Source: Bosea vestrisii
GTDB lineage: Bacteria; Pseudomonadota; Alphaproteobacteria; Rhizobiales; Beijerinckiaceae
Direction: 5' to 3'
Assembly: GCF_030144325.1 (NCBI RefSeq)
Contig: NZ_CP126307.1
Location: forward strand, 3,207,001-3,271,000
DNA: 64,000 bases
Position numbers and translations under genes: made by a program
In this document: positions 27,463 through 38,497 of the stretch, piece by piece
Layout of the letters: the number at the start of each line of letters is the position of its first letter
How positions within the stretch are numbered: position 1 is the stretch's first letter
Notes under the pieces: generated by a model
What the model saw: the letters and a program-made list of their open reading frames with translations, nothing else
Told to the model about the DNA's origin: nothing
Databases searched by the model: none

Positions 27463-27668
27463 CGTGACGCTCCTGGCGGCACCTTTTAGGGATTCCAGGC
27501 GCTGCGTAAAGGCGCGCCGATGTCGCGCCGCAGTGGGGCTCCGATGCTCGATCCTAGCCCGGTCCGCACTGCATCGCATAAGGTGCTTTTCGTTTCCGGA
27601 CGGGAATGGGCCTTTCCCTTTGCCGCGCTGGACCGTTAGATCGGCCGCTAAGCTGACGAGGACAGGCC

Positions 27669-29301
27669 ATGGCGGTAACGATCGACGGACGCACCCTGAA
27701 GGGCAAGCAGGTGCTGCGCGTGGCCCGCCCCGGCGCCTCCGGCCGCTATGAGAAGGCGAATCTCGCGCCGGCGGCGCGCGCGGCGATCGCGGCGACACGG
27801 GCCCATATCGACGCCAATTTCATGAACGACGAGGCGCCGTTCATGTACTCCTTCAACACCGGCGTCGGCCTGTTCAAGGACCAGCGCGTGCTGATGTCGG
27901 AGATGACCGAGTATCAGCGCAAAAGCGTCTACGCCCACGCCACCGGCATCGGCGAGCCCTTCGCTGAGGACGTGACGCGCGCCACCATGCTGTTGCGCGC
28001 CAATGCTTTCGCCTCGAACTATTCTGGCCCGCAGGTCGCCCTCGTCGAGCGCCTGCTCGCCTGCCTCAACGCCGGCGTCCATCCGGTGATCCCGCAGAAA
28101 GGCTCGGTCGGCGCCTCCGGCGATCTCGCACCGCTCGCCCATATGTCGGCCGCGGTCTGCGGTTTCGAGGAGGCGGAAGCTTTCTACAAGGGCAAGCGGA
28201 TGAAGGCCCGCGATGCCCCTGGCCAAGGCCGGGCTGGAACCGGACTTCAAGCTCGGCGCCAAGGACGCCTCCGCTCTGATCAACGGCTCGACCGTCTCGC
28301 TCGCGCTGGGCGTGCTCGCGACGGAAGATGCCAGGCGCCTGATCAAGGCCGCCGATATCGGGTTGGCACTCTCGCTCGAAGCGATGCGCGGCGAGCTCGC
28401 CGCATTTGATCCGCGCGTCCATGCCGCCCGCCCGCATCCCGGCCAGGCGCTGGTCGCGCGCAATCTGCTCAAGATCACGCACGGCTCGAAGCGCTGCTCG
28501 GCCTCGGCCCGCGAGACGATCTATCCCGACGAGATCGGCCGCACGCCGGGCAAGCCGCCGGCGCCGCGGGTCCAGGACGTCTATTCGCTGCGCTGCGCCC
28601 CGCAGGTGCACGGCCCGGCGCGCGAGGCGCTCGATTATGTCGCGCGCATCATCGCGACCGAGACCAATTCGGCGACCGACAATCCGCTGATCTTCCCCGA
28701 GGATGACGGCTATCGTGTCATCTCCGGCGGCCATTTCCACGGCCAGTATGTCGCGCAGGCGATGGACCTGCTCGCCATCGCCATGACCGATCTCGGCTCG
28801 ATCTGCGAGCGCCGCCTCGCCCGCCTTGTCGACCCGACCATGAGCTATGGCCTGCCGCGCAATCTGCTCGCCGGCAAGCGCGGCCTCAACACGGGCTTTG
28901 CCACCGTGCAGTGCTCTATGTCCGCGCTGGTGATGGAGAACCGCACCTTGTCCTCGCCCGGCTCGGTCGATTCGATTCCCGGCAAGTCGAATGCCGAGGA
29001 CCATGTCTCGAACTCGACCTGGTGCGGCCGTAAGGCGCGCACCGTCGTCGAGAATGTCGAGATGATCATCGCCGCAGAGATCCTGATGGCCTGCCAGGCG
29101 CTCTCCCTGATCGCCGAGACCGCCAAGGGCCATCCGCTCGGCAAGGGCACGCAGGCCGCGCTCGATGCGCTGCGCCAGACGATCCCGCCGGCGCTCGATG
29201 GCGACCGCTGGTACGCCGCCGAGATGAACCAGGCGACGGCACTGGTGCGTTCCGGCGCGATCGTCGAGGCGGTCGAGGCGGTCGTCGGGGCGCTGGAGTA
29301 G
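27669..29301 (+). CDS. Aromatic amino-acid ammonia-lyase (HAL/PAL/TAL family), broken by a frameshift
   Basis: These lyases remove ammonia from histidine, phenylalanine or tyrosine using an MIO group formed from Ala-Ser-Gly, seen here at A149-S150-G151 in GSVGASGDLAPLAHM. YSFNTGVG supplies the N-terminal active-site tyrosine. QRKSVYAHATGIG has histidine H90 at the substrate-selector region, closer to histidine lyases. EDHVSNS is near the C-terminus. No hutU, hutI or hutG lies nearby, so the substrate is unsure. The frame breaks at 28216-28219; dropping one C from CCCC restores KRMKARDALAKAGLEP and a protein of about 543 residues. Confidence 0.85.
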
Positions 29302-29318
29302 GCACGCCTGACTACATG

Positions 29319-29427
29319 CGTCATGCTCGGCCTTGAGCCGAGCATCTCAGGCCGGAGGAGGCTGCAGCCGGTGCCCTGTCGTCATGAGATTCTCGGGTCT
29401 GCGCTTCGCTCCGCCCGAGAATGACGC
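29319..29427. repeat. Two intergenic palindromes downstream of the ammonia-lyase
   Basis: CGTCATGCTCGG (from 29319) with GAGCCGAGCAT forms a hairpin like that at 20670. A second imperfect palindrome, CGTCATGAGATTCTCGGG to CCCGAGAATGACG, ends near 29427. They fill the gap between the convergent ammonia-lyase and flavoprotein genes and may end both transcripts. Confidence 0.55.
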
Positions 29428-29430
29428 CTC

Positions 29431-30063
29431 CTAGTACAGCGTCGCCCGGACCCGTTCCGGCAGCGCCTTGTCATAGGCCTCGCCATCGAACGTCTCCGCC
29501 GCAGCCCGCGCGGAAATCTCGCGCAGGATCGTCCCGGCGCTTGGCAGTGTGCGCTTGTCGACCTGCGTTGCCGGGTTCCACAGATCGGCGCGCACGATGG
29601 CCCGCGAGCACTGGAAATAGGCCGCCTCGACCGTGACCACGATCACGCAGGCCGGCAGCTTTCCGGCCATCTCGAAGCGCGCGCACAGCTCCGGATCGGT
29701 CGACAGCACCGCGGTGCCGTTGACGCGCAGCGTTTCACCGTAGCCGGGGATCAAAAAGAGCATTCCGATTCGATTGTCGGACAGAAGATTCTTCAATGAA
29801 TCGAGGCGGTTATTACCTCTTCGGTCCGGAATCAGCAGCGTTTTGGCGTCGCTGACCGCAACGAAGCCCGGCAGATCCCCGCGCGGCGAGCAATCCAGGC
29901 CGCCTGGACCGTTGGTCGCCAGCACAAAAAACGGCGAGGCTGCGATCAGCGCGCCGTAGTTCGCGTCGATGTGATCGATCTCCTTGATCACCGAAGCCGG
30001 CGCGATCGGGTTGGGGTAGAGCGCGGCGAGCTGATCGGGCGAAGTGATGCGGTGCGCGGTCAT
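29431..30063 (-). CDS. Pyridoxamine 5'-phosphate oxidase-like FMN-binding protein
   Basis: This 210-residue split-barrel flavoprotein resembles the MSMEG_1061-type PPOX group rather than true PdxH. Recognisable parts are FFVLATNGPGGLDCSPRGD, LLIPDRRGNNRLDSLKNLL and FLIPGYGETLRVNGTA. Members bind FMN or related cofactors and reduce varied substrates, and the substrate here is unknown. It is encoded alone, with about 70 bp to the pnp terminator/parS-like region upstream. Confidence 0.82.
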   Translation of the reverse strand: MTAHRITSPDQLAALYPNPIAPASVIKEIDHIDANYGALIAASPFFVLATNGPGGLDCSPRGDLPGFVAVSDAKTLLIPDRRGNNRLDSLKNLLSDNRIGMLFLIPGYGETLRVNGTAVLSTDPELCARFEMAGKLPACVIVVTVEAAYFQCSRAIVRADLWNPATQVDKRTLPSAGTILREISARAAAETFDGEAYDKALPERVRATLY

Positions 30064-30135
30064 GCCAGCCTCCGAAGACGATAAGTCTAGACTATTTGAA
30101 TCTGCCGCAATGCACCAGAGGGACCTTCAAAAGAA

Positions 30136-30163
30136 ACGCCCCGCATCGCAGGATGCGGGGCGT
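30136..30163 (-). terminator. Rho-independent terminator of pnp
   Basis: ACGCCCCGCATC pairs perfectly with GATGCGGGGCGT over 12 bp around a four-base loop. On the minus strand it is followed by a T-rich tract. It lies 38 bp past the pnp stop. Confidence 0.9.
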
Positions 30164-30164
30164 C

Positions 30165-30180
30165 TGATTCACGTGAAACG
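30165..30180. promoter_or_regulatory. parS-like site downstream of pnp
   Basis: TGATTCACGTGAAACG has two mismatches to the perfect parS at 9235 and retains the central TTCACGTGAA. It lies in a non-coding gap directly beside the pnp terminator, 13 kb to the right of the proposed origin. ParB binding is inferred and may be weak. Confidence 0.6.
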
Positions 30181-30200
30181 CTCAGCGCGTTTCGGGTGCC

Positions 30201-32372
<2,172 letters not shown>

Positions 32373-32656
32373 GGATATGTCTTTCGGTCGGATGCGATCC
32401 GTCCGGCGTCGCTCGAGCCCATGGGCAAGACGGCGGAACGTCCGGGATATGCTCGAAAGAAGCGGCGCCCGGGCGCTCGGCGATCCTGCCATGGACGTCG
32501 CTGACGCCGGCGGATCATGCGGTGGGCCGCCCCATGCGGCCGCCGCACTGAATGGGGAACGTCGCGTCATTGCGGCGCTCCCGGGATGAGGCCGATCATT
32601 CGGCCTCTAGCAGAACCGCCCGGAGCAGCGAGGCACCGGGCGGGATTCGGTCTCGA
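32373..32656. other. rpsO-pnp intercistronic region with hairpins
   Basis: The 284-bp gap contains no gene. Hairpins are visible at 32587-32606 (GAGGCCGA-TCAT-TCGGCCTC), and CCGCCCGG at about 32617 pairs with CCGGGCGG at about 32636. In E. coli this gap holds an RNase III site through which PNPase controls its own message; the hairpins are in the right place for that, but no such function is shown. Confidence 0.5.
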
Positions 32657-32926
32657 TCAGCGGCGGATGCCGAGCTTCTCGATCAGCGTCTTGTAGCGCG
32701 CTTCTTCCCTGCCCTTGAGGTAGTCGAGCAGCGAACGGCGCTGCGACACCATCTTGAGCAGACCGCGGCGCGAATGGTTGTCCTTGGTGTGCGACTTGAA
32801 GTGGCCGGTCAGGTTGTTGATGCGCTCCGTCAGGATCGCGACCTGGACTTCCGGCGAGCCGGTGTCGTTCGGCTTGGTGGCATGTTCCTTCATGAGCGCG
32901 GTCTTGCGCTCGGCAGTGATCGACAT
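32657..32926 (-). CDS. rpsO: 30S ribosomal protein S15
   Basis: S15 binds the central domain of 16S rRNA early in 30S assembly. The 89-residue length is exactly typical, with NDTGSPEVQVAILTERI and the LTGHFKSHTKDNHSRRGLL block contacting rRNA, ending YKTLIEKLGIRR. ATG 32926 (MSITAERK) is chosen; an ATG two codons upstream is possible. Downstream pnp follows in the same orientation. Confidence 0.98.
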   Translation of the reverse strand: MSITAERKTALMKEHATKPNDTGSPEVQVAILTERINNLTGHFKSHTKDNHSRRGLLKMVSQRRSLLDYLKGREEARYKTLIEKLGIRR

Positions 32927-33111
32927 CGTCATGTCCTTTGGTTCGGTGTTGATCTGGCGGGCCAGGCCGGGATGTCGTCCAGCAAGGTCCGAAGCCCGCA
33001 TCCGCCTCATCGTGGAAGGGATACGCGGCCGGCCATCGGACCGGTTGCCCGGGCATATACACGAAACTGGCGGAAAGGCTAGGGTTCTAGCGCCGTGGTT
33101 CGGAGAAGAGC

Positions 33112-33609
33112 ATGCAGCAGGTCGCGGAAAGACGGGCCGTGCGCGCGCTCATCCTCACGCCGGAACGGGAGATCCTGCTCTTTCGCCTGCGACCGCCGGG
33201 AGAGACGCGATGCTTCTGGATCGCGCCGGGCGGCGGGCTCGACCACGGTGAGACGATCGAGGACGGCCTGAGGCGCGAGCTCCGCGAAGAACTCGGGCTT
33301 GTCGATTTCCGGATCGGTGCGCTGGTCTGGCGCCGGCATCACACCTTTGACTGGGGCGCTCGCCGGATATCGCAGCGCGAGGAGTATCGCATCGTCGAGG
33401 TCGCTCGCTTCGATCCCGTCATGACCGACGAGGTCGAGGCGCAGAACGTCGTCGAGCATCGCTGGTGGCCGATCGCCGAGCTGGGCAACATCCGCGAACC
33501 GCTGACGCCGTTGAGTCTATCGGCGATCCTGGCGCGATATCTCGCCGAGGGCGCGCCCAATCCGGTTCCGCCCGAGGAGGTGCTGGTCGACGACGAGGCG
33601 GCCGGCTGA
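33112..33609 (+). CDS. Nudix hydrolase
   Basis: This 165-residue protein has a complete Nudix box, G-x5-E-x7-REL-x-EEL-G, in GGGLDHGETIEDGLRRELRE followed by ELGL. It hydrolyses a nucleoside diphosphate linked to another group, but the substrate is not evident. It begins the accessory stretch between rpsO and truB and is oriented with the downstream ku gene, 80 bp before the small coupled gene. Confidence 0.88.
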   Translation: MQQVAERRAVRALILTPEREILLFRLRPPGETRCFWIAPGGGLDHGETIEDGLRRELREELGLVDFRIGALVWRRHHTFDWGARRISQREEYRIVEVARFDPVMTDEVEAQNVVEHRWWPIAELGNIREPLTPLSLSAILARYLAEGAPNPVPPEEVLVDDEAAG

Positions 33610-33689
33610 CTCGGAGGCGCGGCTCGCCGGAACCTCTGCCGGTTCCACAGGTTGACTCGCCGCAGGTCTCCAAACCGGGGTCGAGTATC

Positions 33690-33932
33690 ATGCCAGCCAT
33701 GCCGAAGGATCGCCTCATTGCCGCGCTCGGCGCCCAGCTGCGGGCCGAGCGCGAGACCCGCGACGCGCTCCGTGACGTGATCGCCAACGGCCAGCTCGAC
33801 CGTGAGGTCCTGCTGGCGATCCTCTCCGATCCCGTACCGGTCGTGACCCGTGACGAGATCGTCAGGGCCGAGGCTTGGCTGCGCGGCCTGCCGCCGGCCT
33901 TCCCGGCCCGCCCGGCGCTGCGGGCGGCCTGA
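33690..33932 (+). CDS. Small hypothetical protein translationally coupled to ku
   Basis: An 80-residue frame, MPAMPKDRLIAALGAQLRAE onward, is predicted to be mostly helical, with a conserved-looking ILSDPVPVVTRDEIVRAEAW middle. Its TGA overlaps the ku ATG as TGATG, which suggests translational coupling. No domain is recognised. Start 33699 is an alternative. The coupling is visible; a role in end joining is only inferred from position. Confidence 0.6.
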   Translation: MPAMPKDRLIAALGAQLRAERETRDALRDVIANGQLDREVLLAILSDPVPVVTRDEIVRAEAWLRGLPPAFPARPALRAA

Positions 33933-34810
33933 TGGCACCCCGCCCGGCCTGGAAGGGCTATCTCAAGCTCTCGCTGGTGTCCTGCGCCGTGGAGCTGACC
34001 TCGGCGACCGACCATAGCGAGAAGGTTTCCTTCCGCGTCATCAACCGCAAGACCGGCAACACCGTGCGCCGTCAGTACATCGACAGCGTCAGCGGGAAGC
34101 CGGTCGACAGCGACGACGAGGTCAAGGGCTACGAGATCGGCGGCGACGAATACCTCCTGATCGAAGAGGACGAGATCGACGCGGTCCAGATCGAGAGCTC
34201 GCATACGCTCTCGATCGAGCAGTTCGTCGACCGCGCCGCGATCCCGCAGATCTATTTCGACCAGCCCTATTATCTCAGCCCGTCCGACGAGGTTTCGGAG
34301 GAGGCCTTCGCCGTGATCCGCGAGGCGATGGCAAAGCAGAAAAAAGCCGGCATCGCCCGCATCGTGCTCTATCGTCGCGAACGGCCGGTGATGATCGAGC
34401 CCTTCGACAAGGGGCTGCTGCTGACCACGCTGCGCTACGACAAGACCGTGCGCCAGCCGGACGAGATATTCGACGGCCTGCGCAAGGGCAAGCTCGACGA
34501 GGAATTGGTCGATCTTGCCACCCACATCATCGAGAAGAAGCAGGCGAAGTTCGATCCGAGCGGCTTCGAGGATGGCTATGAGGAGGCGTTGCTCGAGCTG
34601 ATCGAGGCCAAGCGCAAGGGCAAGAAGCCGCCGGTGGCAAAGCCGGTCGAGCGTTCCGCCAATGTCGTCAACCTGTTCGATGCGCTGAAGAAGAGCCTCG
34701 GCCAGGAGGCCCGCCCGCCCTCTAAGTCAGGCGCTCCTGCCAAGAAGCCATCCGCTGCAGGCAAGTCGACTAGAAGGCCCGCTGCCGGCAAGGCCAAGAA
34801 GAGCGCCTGA
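33932..34810 (+). CDS. ku: Non-homologous end-joining protein Ku
   Basis: Bacterial Ku forms a homodimeric ring on double-strand break ends and recruits LigD. The 292-residue protein begins WKGYLKLSLVSCAVELTSAT, continues with SFRVINRKTGNTVRRQYID and PYYLSPSDEVSEEAFAVI, and ends with a lysine-rich tail (after residue 260) typical of DNA-binding extensions. The ligD gene starts 18 bp later on the same strand. Confidence 0.96.
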   Translation: MAPRPAWKGYLKLSLVSCAVELTSATDHSEKVSFRVINRKTGNTVRRQYIDSVSGKPVDSDDEVKGYEIGGDEYLLIEEDEIDAVQIESSHTLSIEQFVDRAAIPQIYFDQPYYLSPSDEVSEEAFAVIREAMAKQKKAGIARIVLYRRERPVMIEPFDKGLLLTTLRYDKTVRQPDEIFDGLRKGKLDEELVDLATHIIEKKQAKFDPSGFEDGYEEALLELIEAKRKGKKPPVAKPVERSANVVNLFDALKKSLGQEARPPSKSGAPAKKPSAAGKSTRRPAAGKAKKSA

Positions 34811-34828
34811 CGCGCGTCGGAGGGCGCC

Positions 34829-37360
34829 ATGGCCAATCTCGACCTCTATCGCTCGAAGCGCGATTTCTCCCGCACCCGCGAGCCGAAAGGTGCTGCCGGC
34901 CGCCGGAAGGCAACTCAGGCCGGCGGTGCCTTCGTGATCCACAAGCACGCCGCGCGCCGCCTCCATTACGATCTCAGGCTCGAACATCGCGGTGCGCTCT
35001 GGTCCTGGGCTGTGACGCGGGGGCCGAGCCTCGATCCGGAAGAGAAGCGCCTCGCTGTCCATGTCGAGGACCATCCGCTCGAATACGGCTCGTTCGAAGG
35101 GACAATTCCGGAAGGCGAGTACGGCGCTGGCTCGGTCATCGTCTGGGACGAGGGCAAATGGATCCCGGAAGGCGATCCCGTCCGCGGCATGGAGAAGGGC
35201 CACCTTGCCTTCGCGCTCGAAGGACACAAGCTGGCCGGACGCTGGCATCTGGTGCGCTTGAAGGCCCGGCGTGGCGAGAAGCGCGACAACTGGCTGCTGA
35301 TCAAGGTCGACGACGATTTCGCCCGTGACGACGAGGACATCCTGGAGACCGCGCCGAATTCGGTGACATCCGGCAAGAGTGTCGAGGAGGTGGGCGAGGA
35401 TCCCAAAGGGGACGTCTGGTCGACCGATGAGAAGCCCGCGAAGGGCCGCAAGCCCAAGAGTGCCAAGTCCAAGACAACAAAAACCAAGCTCGCCGGACGC
35501 TCGGCAAAAGCCGAGAGCGAGCCGCTGCCGCGTTTCGTCGCGCCGTGCCTCGCGACGTTGCAGGACAAGCCCCCAGCCGGCGATGCCTGGCTGCACGAGG
35601 TCAAGTTCGATGGCTACCGACTGCAGGCGCGAATCTCCGCTGGAAAGGTCAAGCTGCTCACGCGGACCGGGCTCGACTGGACCGAGCGCTTCGGCAAAGG
35701 GATCGGCGATGCTTTCGCCGCGCTTGCCTGCGAGGCTGCACTGATCGACGGCGAGGTCGTGGCGCTGGGAGAAAACGGCATTTCCTCCTTCTCCGCCCTG
35801 CAGGCCGCCCTGTCGGATGGCGAGACCGCGAACCTCGTCTTCTTCGCCTTCGACCTGCTGCATCTCGACGGCGAGGACCTGAAGGGAGAACCGCTTCTCG
35901 CGCGCAAGGAGCGATTACAGGAGCTGCTGCAGGCTGCCGGGCCAGAGTCGCCGCTGCGTTATTCCGAGCATTTCGTCGAGCCGGGCCAGACCATGCTGCG
36001 TCATGCCTGCCGCATGGGGCTGGAGGGCGTGATTTCCAAGCGTGCCGAGGCGCCCTATCGCAGCGGGCGGGGTCGCGACTGGATCAAGTCGAAATGCACG
36101 CAGCGCCAGGAGTTCGTCATTGCCGGCTATGTGCCGTCGAAGGCGTCGCGCAACCAGCTCGGTTCGCTCGTGCTCGGTTATCACGAGGATGATGAGCTGA
36201 AGCCCGCCGGCCGTGTCGGCACCGGCTTCACCCGCAATTCGGCCGCGGCGCTGAAGAAAAAGCTCGATGCCATTGCCGCGGAAGCTTCGCCCTTTTCGGG
36301 CAAAGCCGGCCGCGAGCGTGGTATCGTCTGGGTGAAGCCCGAGTTCGTCGCCGAGATCGCCTTCGGCTCCTGGACGGCCTCGAAAACCCTGCGGCATTCG
36401 GCCTTCCTCGGCCTGCGCGAAGACAAGCCGGCGCAGGAGGTCGTCGAGGAGAGATCGCTCAAGGCTGGAGCGAGCAAGGCTCAACGCACGACGAAGACCA
36501 GGCGTAAGGCCAGCCCGGAGACGACCGTGACGCTCAGCAATCCCGCCAAGCCGCTCTGGCCCGATATCGGCTTCACCAAGCAGGATCTGCTCGATTACTA
36601 CGCCAGCGTCTGGGAGCGCATGGCGCCGTTTGTGGTCGAGCGCCCACTGAGCCTGCTGCGTGCGCCCGACGGCGTCGGCGGCCAGGTCTTCTTCCAGAAA
36701 CATGCGGGCGCCGGCCTGCACAAGGCGGTTTCGCGGGTGAAGGACAAGGATGGCGAGGAGCTGCTCTTCATCCGCGATTTCGACGGTCTTGCCGCGCTCG
36801 TCCAGCTCGGCACGGTCGAGGTTCATGTCTGGGGCGCCACGATCGACGCGGTCGAGACGCCTGACCAGATCATCTTCGATCTCGACCCCGACCAGGGCGT
36901 GCCGCTGGAGCGGGTGCGCGAGGCGGCGCTGAGCGTGCGCCAGCGCCTGGATGAGCTTGGCTTCGAGAGCTTTCTCAAGACCTCCGGCGGCAAGGGCTTT
37001 CACGTCGTGATGCCGCTGAAGCCCAAGGCGGGCTGGGACGAGGTCAAGGGCTTCGCCCGCGATTTCGCCAAGGCGATGGAGCAGGCCGAACCCAAGCTCT
37101 ACACCGCGACCTTGTCAAAGAAGGCGCGCAAGGGCCGCATCTTCATCGATTATCTCCGCAACGGCCGCGGCTCGACCGCGATCGCGCCGTTCTCGACAAG
37201 AGCCCGCCCCGGAGCCGCCGTCGCCATGCCGGTCGCCTGGGAACTGCTGGAGAAGGGGCTGGCGCCCGATGCCTACAAGGCGCCGGAGGTGATGAAGAAG
37301 GGCCCGCCCGACGACGCCTGGGCCGCATTCTTCAAGCCGAAGCGGTCGTTGAAGCGCTGA
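34829..37360 (+). CDS. ligD: Multifunctional NHEJ DNA ligase LigD
   Basis: LigD seals Ku-bound breaks. The 843-residue protein has three domains in the order phosphoesterase-ligase-polymerase. The phosphoesterase (about 1-170) has HKHAARRLHYDLRLE and HVEDHPLEYGSFEGTIP. The ATP-dependent ligase (about 235-530) has nucleotidyl lysine K259 in EVKFDGYRL. The primase-like polymerase (about 560-835) has metal-binding D684 and D686 in FDLDPD and SGGKGFHVVMPL. The linkers (195-232 and 530-555) are lysine-rich. It pairs with ku immediately upstream. Confidence 0.97.
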   Translation: MANLDLYRSKRDFSRTREPKGAAGRRKATQAGGAFVIHKHAARRLHYDLRLEHRGALWSWAVTRGPSLDPEEKRLAVHVEDHPLEYGSFEGTIPEGEYGAGSVIVWDEGKWIPEGDPVRGMEKGHLAFALEGHKLAGRWHLVRLKARRGEKRDNWLLIKVDDDFARDDEDILETAPNSVTSGKSVEEVGEDPKGDVWSTDEKPAKGRKPKSAKSKTTKTKLAGRSAKAESEPLPRFVAPCLATLQDKPPAGDAWLHEVKFDGYRLQARISAGKVKLLTRTGLDWTERFGKGIGDAFAALACEAALIDGEVVALGENGISSFSALQAALSDGETANLVFFAFDLLHLDGEDLKGEPLLARKERLQELLQAAGPESPLRYSEHFVEPGQTMLRHACRMGLEGVISKRAEAPYRSGRGRDWIKSKCTQRQEFVIAGYVPSKASRNQLGSLVLGYHEDDELKPAGRVGTGFTRNSAAALKKKLDAIAAEASPFSGKAGRERGIVWVKPEFVAEIAFGSWTASKTLRHSAFLGLREDKPAQEVVEERSLKAGASKAQRTTKTRRKASPETTVTLSNPAKPLWPDIGFTKQDLLDYYASVWERMAPFVVERPLSLLRAPDGVGGQVFFQKHAGAGLHKAVSRVKDKDGEELLFIRDFDGLAALVQLGTVEVHVWGATIDAVETPDQIIFDLDPDQGVPLERVREAALSVRQRLDELGFESFLKTSGGKGFHVVMPLKPKAGWDEVKGFARDFAKAMEQAEPKLYTATLSKKARKGRIFIDYLRNGRGSTAIAPFSTRARPGAAVAMPVAWELLEKGLAPDAYKAPEVMKKGPPDDAWAAFFKPKRSLKR

Positions 37361-37732
37361 TCAGGCGACGATCTCGCCGCGATCGTAACGGCGCTGCGCC
37401 TCTTCGACCTCGCCGATATGGGCTTCCGCCCATTGCGTCAGCGCTGCGACCGTGCCGGCGAGGGTACGACCAAGCGGCGTCAGCGCGTACTCGACCGTGA
37501 CCGGCACCGTCGGGAAGGCGCGGCGGGTGATCAGCCCGTCGCGCTCAAGGCTTTTCAGCGTCTGCGAGAGCATCTTCTGCGAGATGTTCTCGATTTTGCG
37601 GCGTAATACATTGAAGCGCAGCGTCTCCCGGTCGAGCAGGATCAGCACCAGCACCGCCCATTTGTCGCCGATCCGGTCGAGCACCTGCCTTGTCGGGCAG
37701 CGGGCATCGAATGCGTCGGGGCGATGCAGCAT
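37361..37732 (-). CDS. HxlR-family transcriptional regulator
   Basis: This 123-residue winged-helix protein has the HxlR pattern CPTRQVLDRIGDKWAVLVLI, with the single N-terminal cysteine common in redox-sensing members, then FNVLRRKIENISQKMLSQTLKSLERDGLI and the wing sequence VEYALTPLGRTL. It is divergent from the NAD(P)-binding oxidoreductase gene, the usual arrangement for HxlR regulators and their target. An imperfect dyad TATC...GATA near 37809-37835 in the gap is a candidate operator. Confidence 0.9.
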   Translation of the reverse strand: MLHRPDAFDARCPTRQVLDRIGDKWAVLVLILLDRETLRFNVLRRKIENISQKMLSQTLKSLERDGLITRRAFPTVPVTVEYALTPLGRTLAGTVAALTQWAEAHIGEVEEAQRRYDRGEIVA

Positions 37733-37848
37733 GGCGGTTTCCGTCAGGTGACCTTGTGGCGCGAAAGTGCCTTCTTGAGAGAAAATCTCACATGCGCCAT
37801 CTGGTGTCTATCGGGATGTTGGTTCCCATCAGATACTAGGGTAAGAAC

Positions 37849-38460
37849 ATGAAGATTGCTCTCATCGGCGCCACCGGTTTCATCGGCTCGCGCCTGCTCA
37901 CCGAGCTGACCAGCCGCGGCCATCAGATCACGGCCATCGTCCGCAATCCGGAGAAGGTGCCGCAGGGTATCGGCGTCACCGCGAAGACCGGCGATGTCTA
38001 CGACAAGGACGGGCTCGCCGCCTTGCTCGCCGGTCATGATGCGGTGATCAGCGCCGTCCACTTCTCGGCCAGCGATCCAACGACGCTGCTCGCAGCGGTG
38101 AAGCAGTCCGGCGTGAAGCGCTATCTCGTCGTCGGCGGTGCCGGCAGCCTCGAGGTCGCCCCTGGCTTGAAGCTGTTCGACACGCCGGAATTCCCGGCGA
38201 TCTATCTGGGTGAAGCCAGGAAGGGCGGTGCCTTCCTCGATCTGCTGAAGGGCGAGAGCGGCCTCGACTGGACCTTCCTCTCGCCCTCCGCCGTGATCGC
38301 GCCGGGCGAGCGCACCGGCCAGTTCCGCCTCGGCAAGGACCAGCTCCTGGCCGACGGCACCGGCCAGAGCCGGATTTCGGCCGAGGACTATGCCATTGCG
38401 CTGGTCGACGAATTGGAAAAGCCGGCGCATGTGCGCCAGCGCTTTACGGTCGGCTATTGA
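37849..38460 (+). CDS. NAD(P)-binding oxidoreductase (atypical SDR/NmrA-like)
   Basis: This 203-residue Rossmann protein opens MKIALIGATGFIGSRLLTEL with the glycine motif GATGFIG and has AVISAVHFSASDP and YLVVGGAGSL. It lacks a clear YxxxK pair, as in NmrA-like or atypical SDR members that may reduce quinones or sense NAD(P). It is probably controlled by the divergent HxlR regulator. The substrate is unknown. Confidence 0.88.
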   Translation: MKIALIGATGFIGSRLLTELTSRGHQITAIVRNPEKVPQGIGVTAKTGDVYDKDGLAALLAGHDAVISAVHFSASDPTTLLAAVKQSGVKRYLVVGGAGSLEVAPGLKLFDTPEFPAIYLGEARKGGAFLDLLKGESGLDWTFLSPSAVIAPGERTGQFRLGKDQLLADGTGQSRISAEDYAIALVDELEKPAHVRQRFTVGY

Positions 38461-38497
38461 GGCGGAACGCTGGGTCCCGCCTCAAGGCTGTGTGAGC

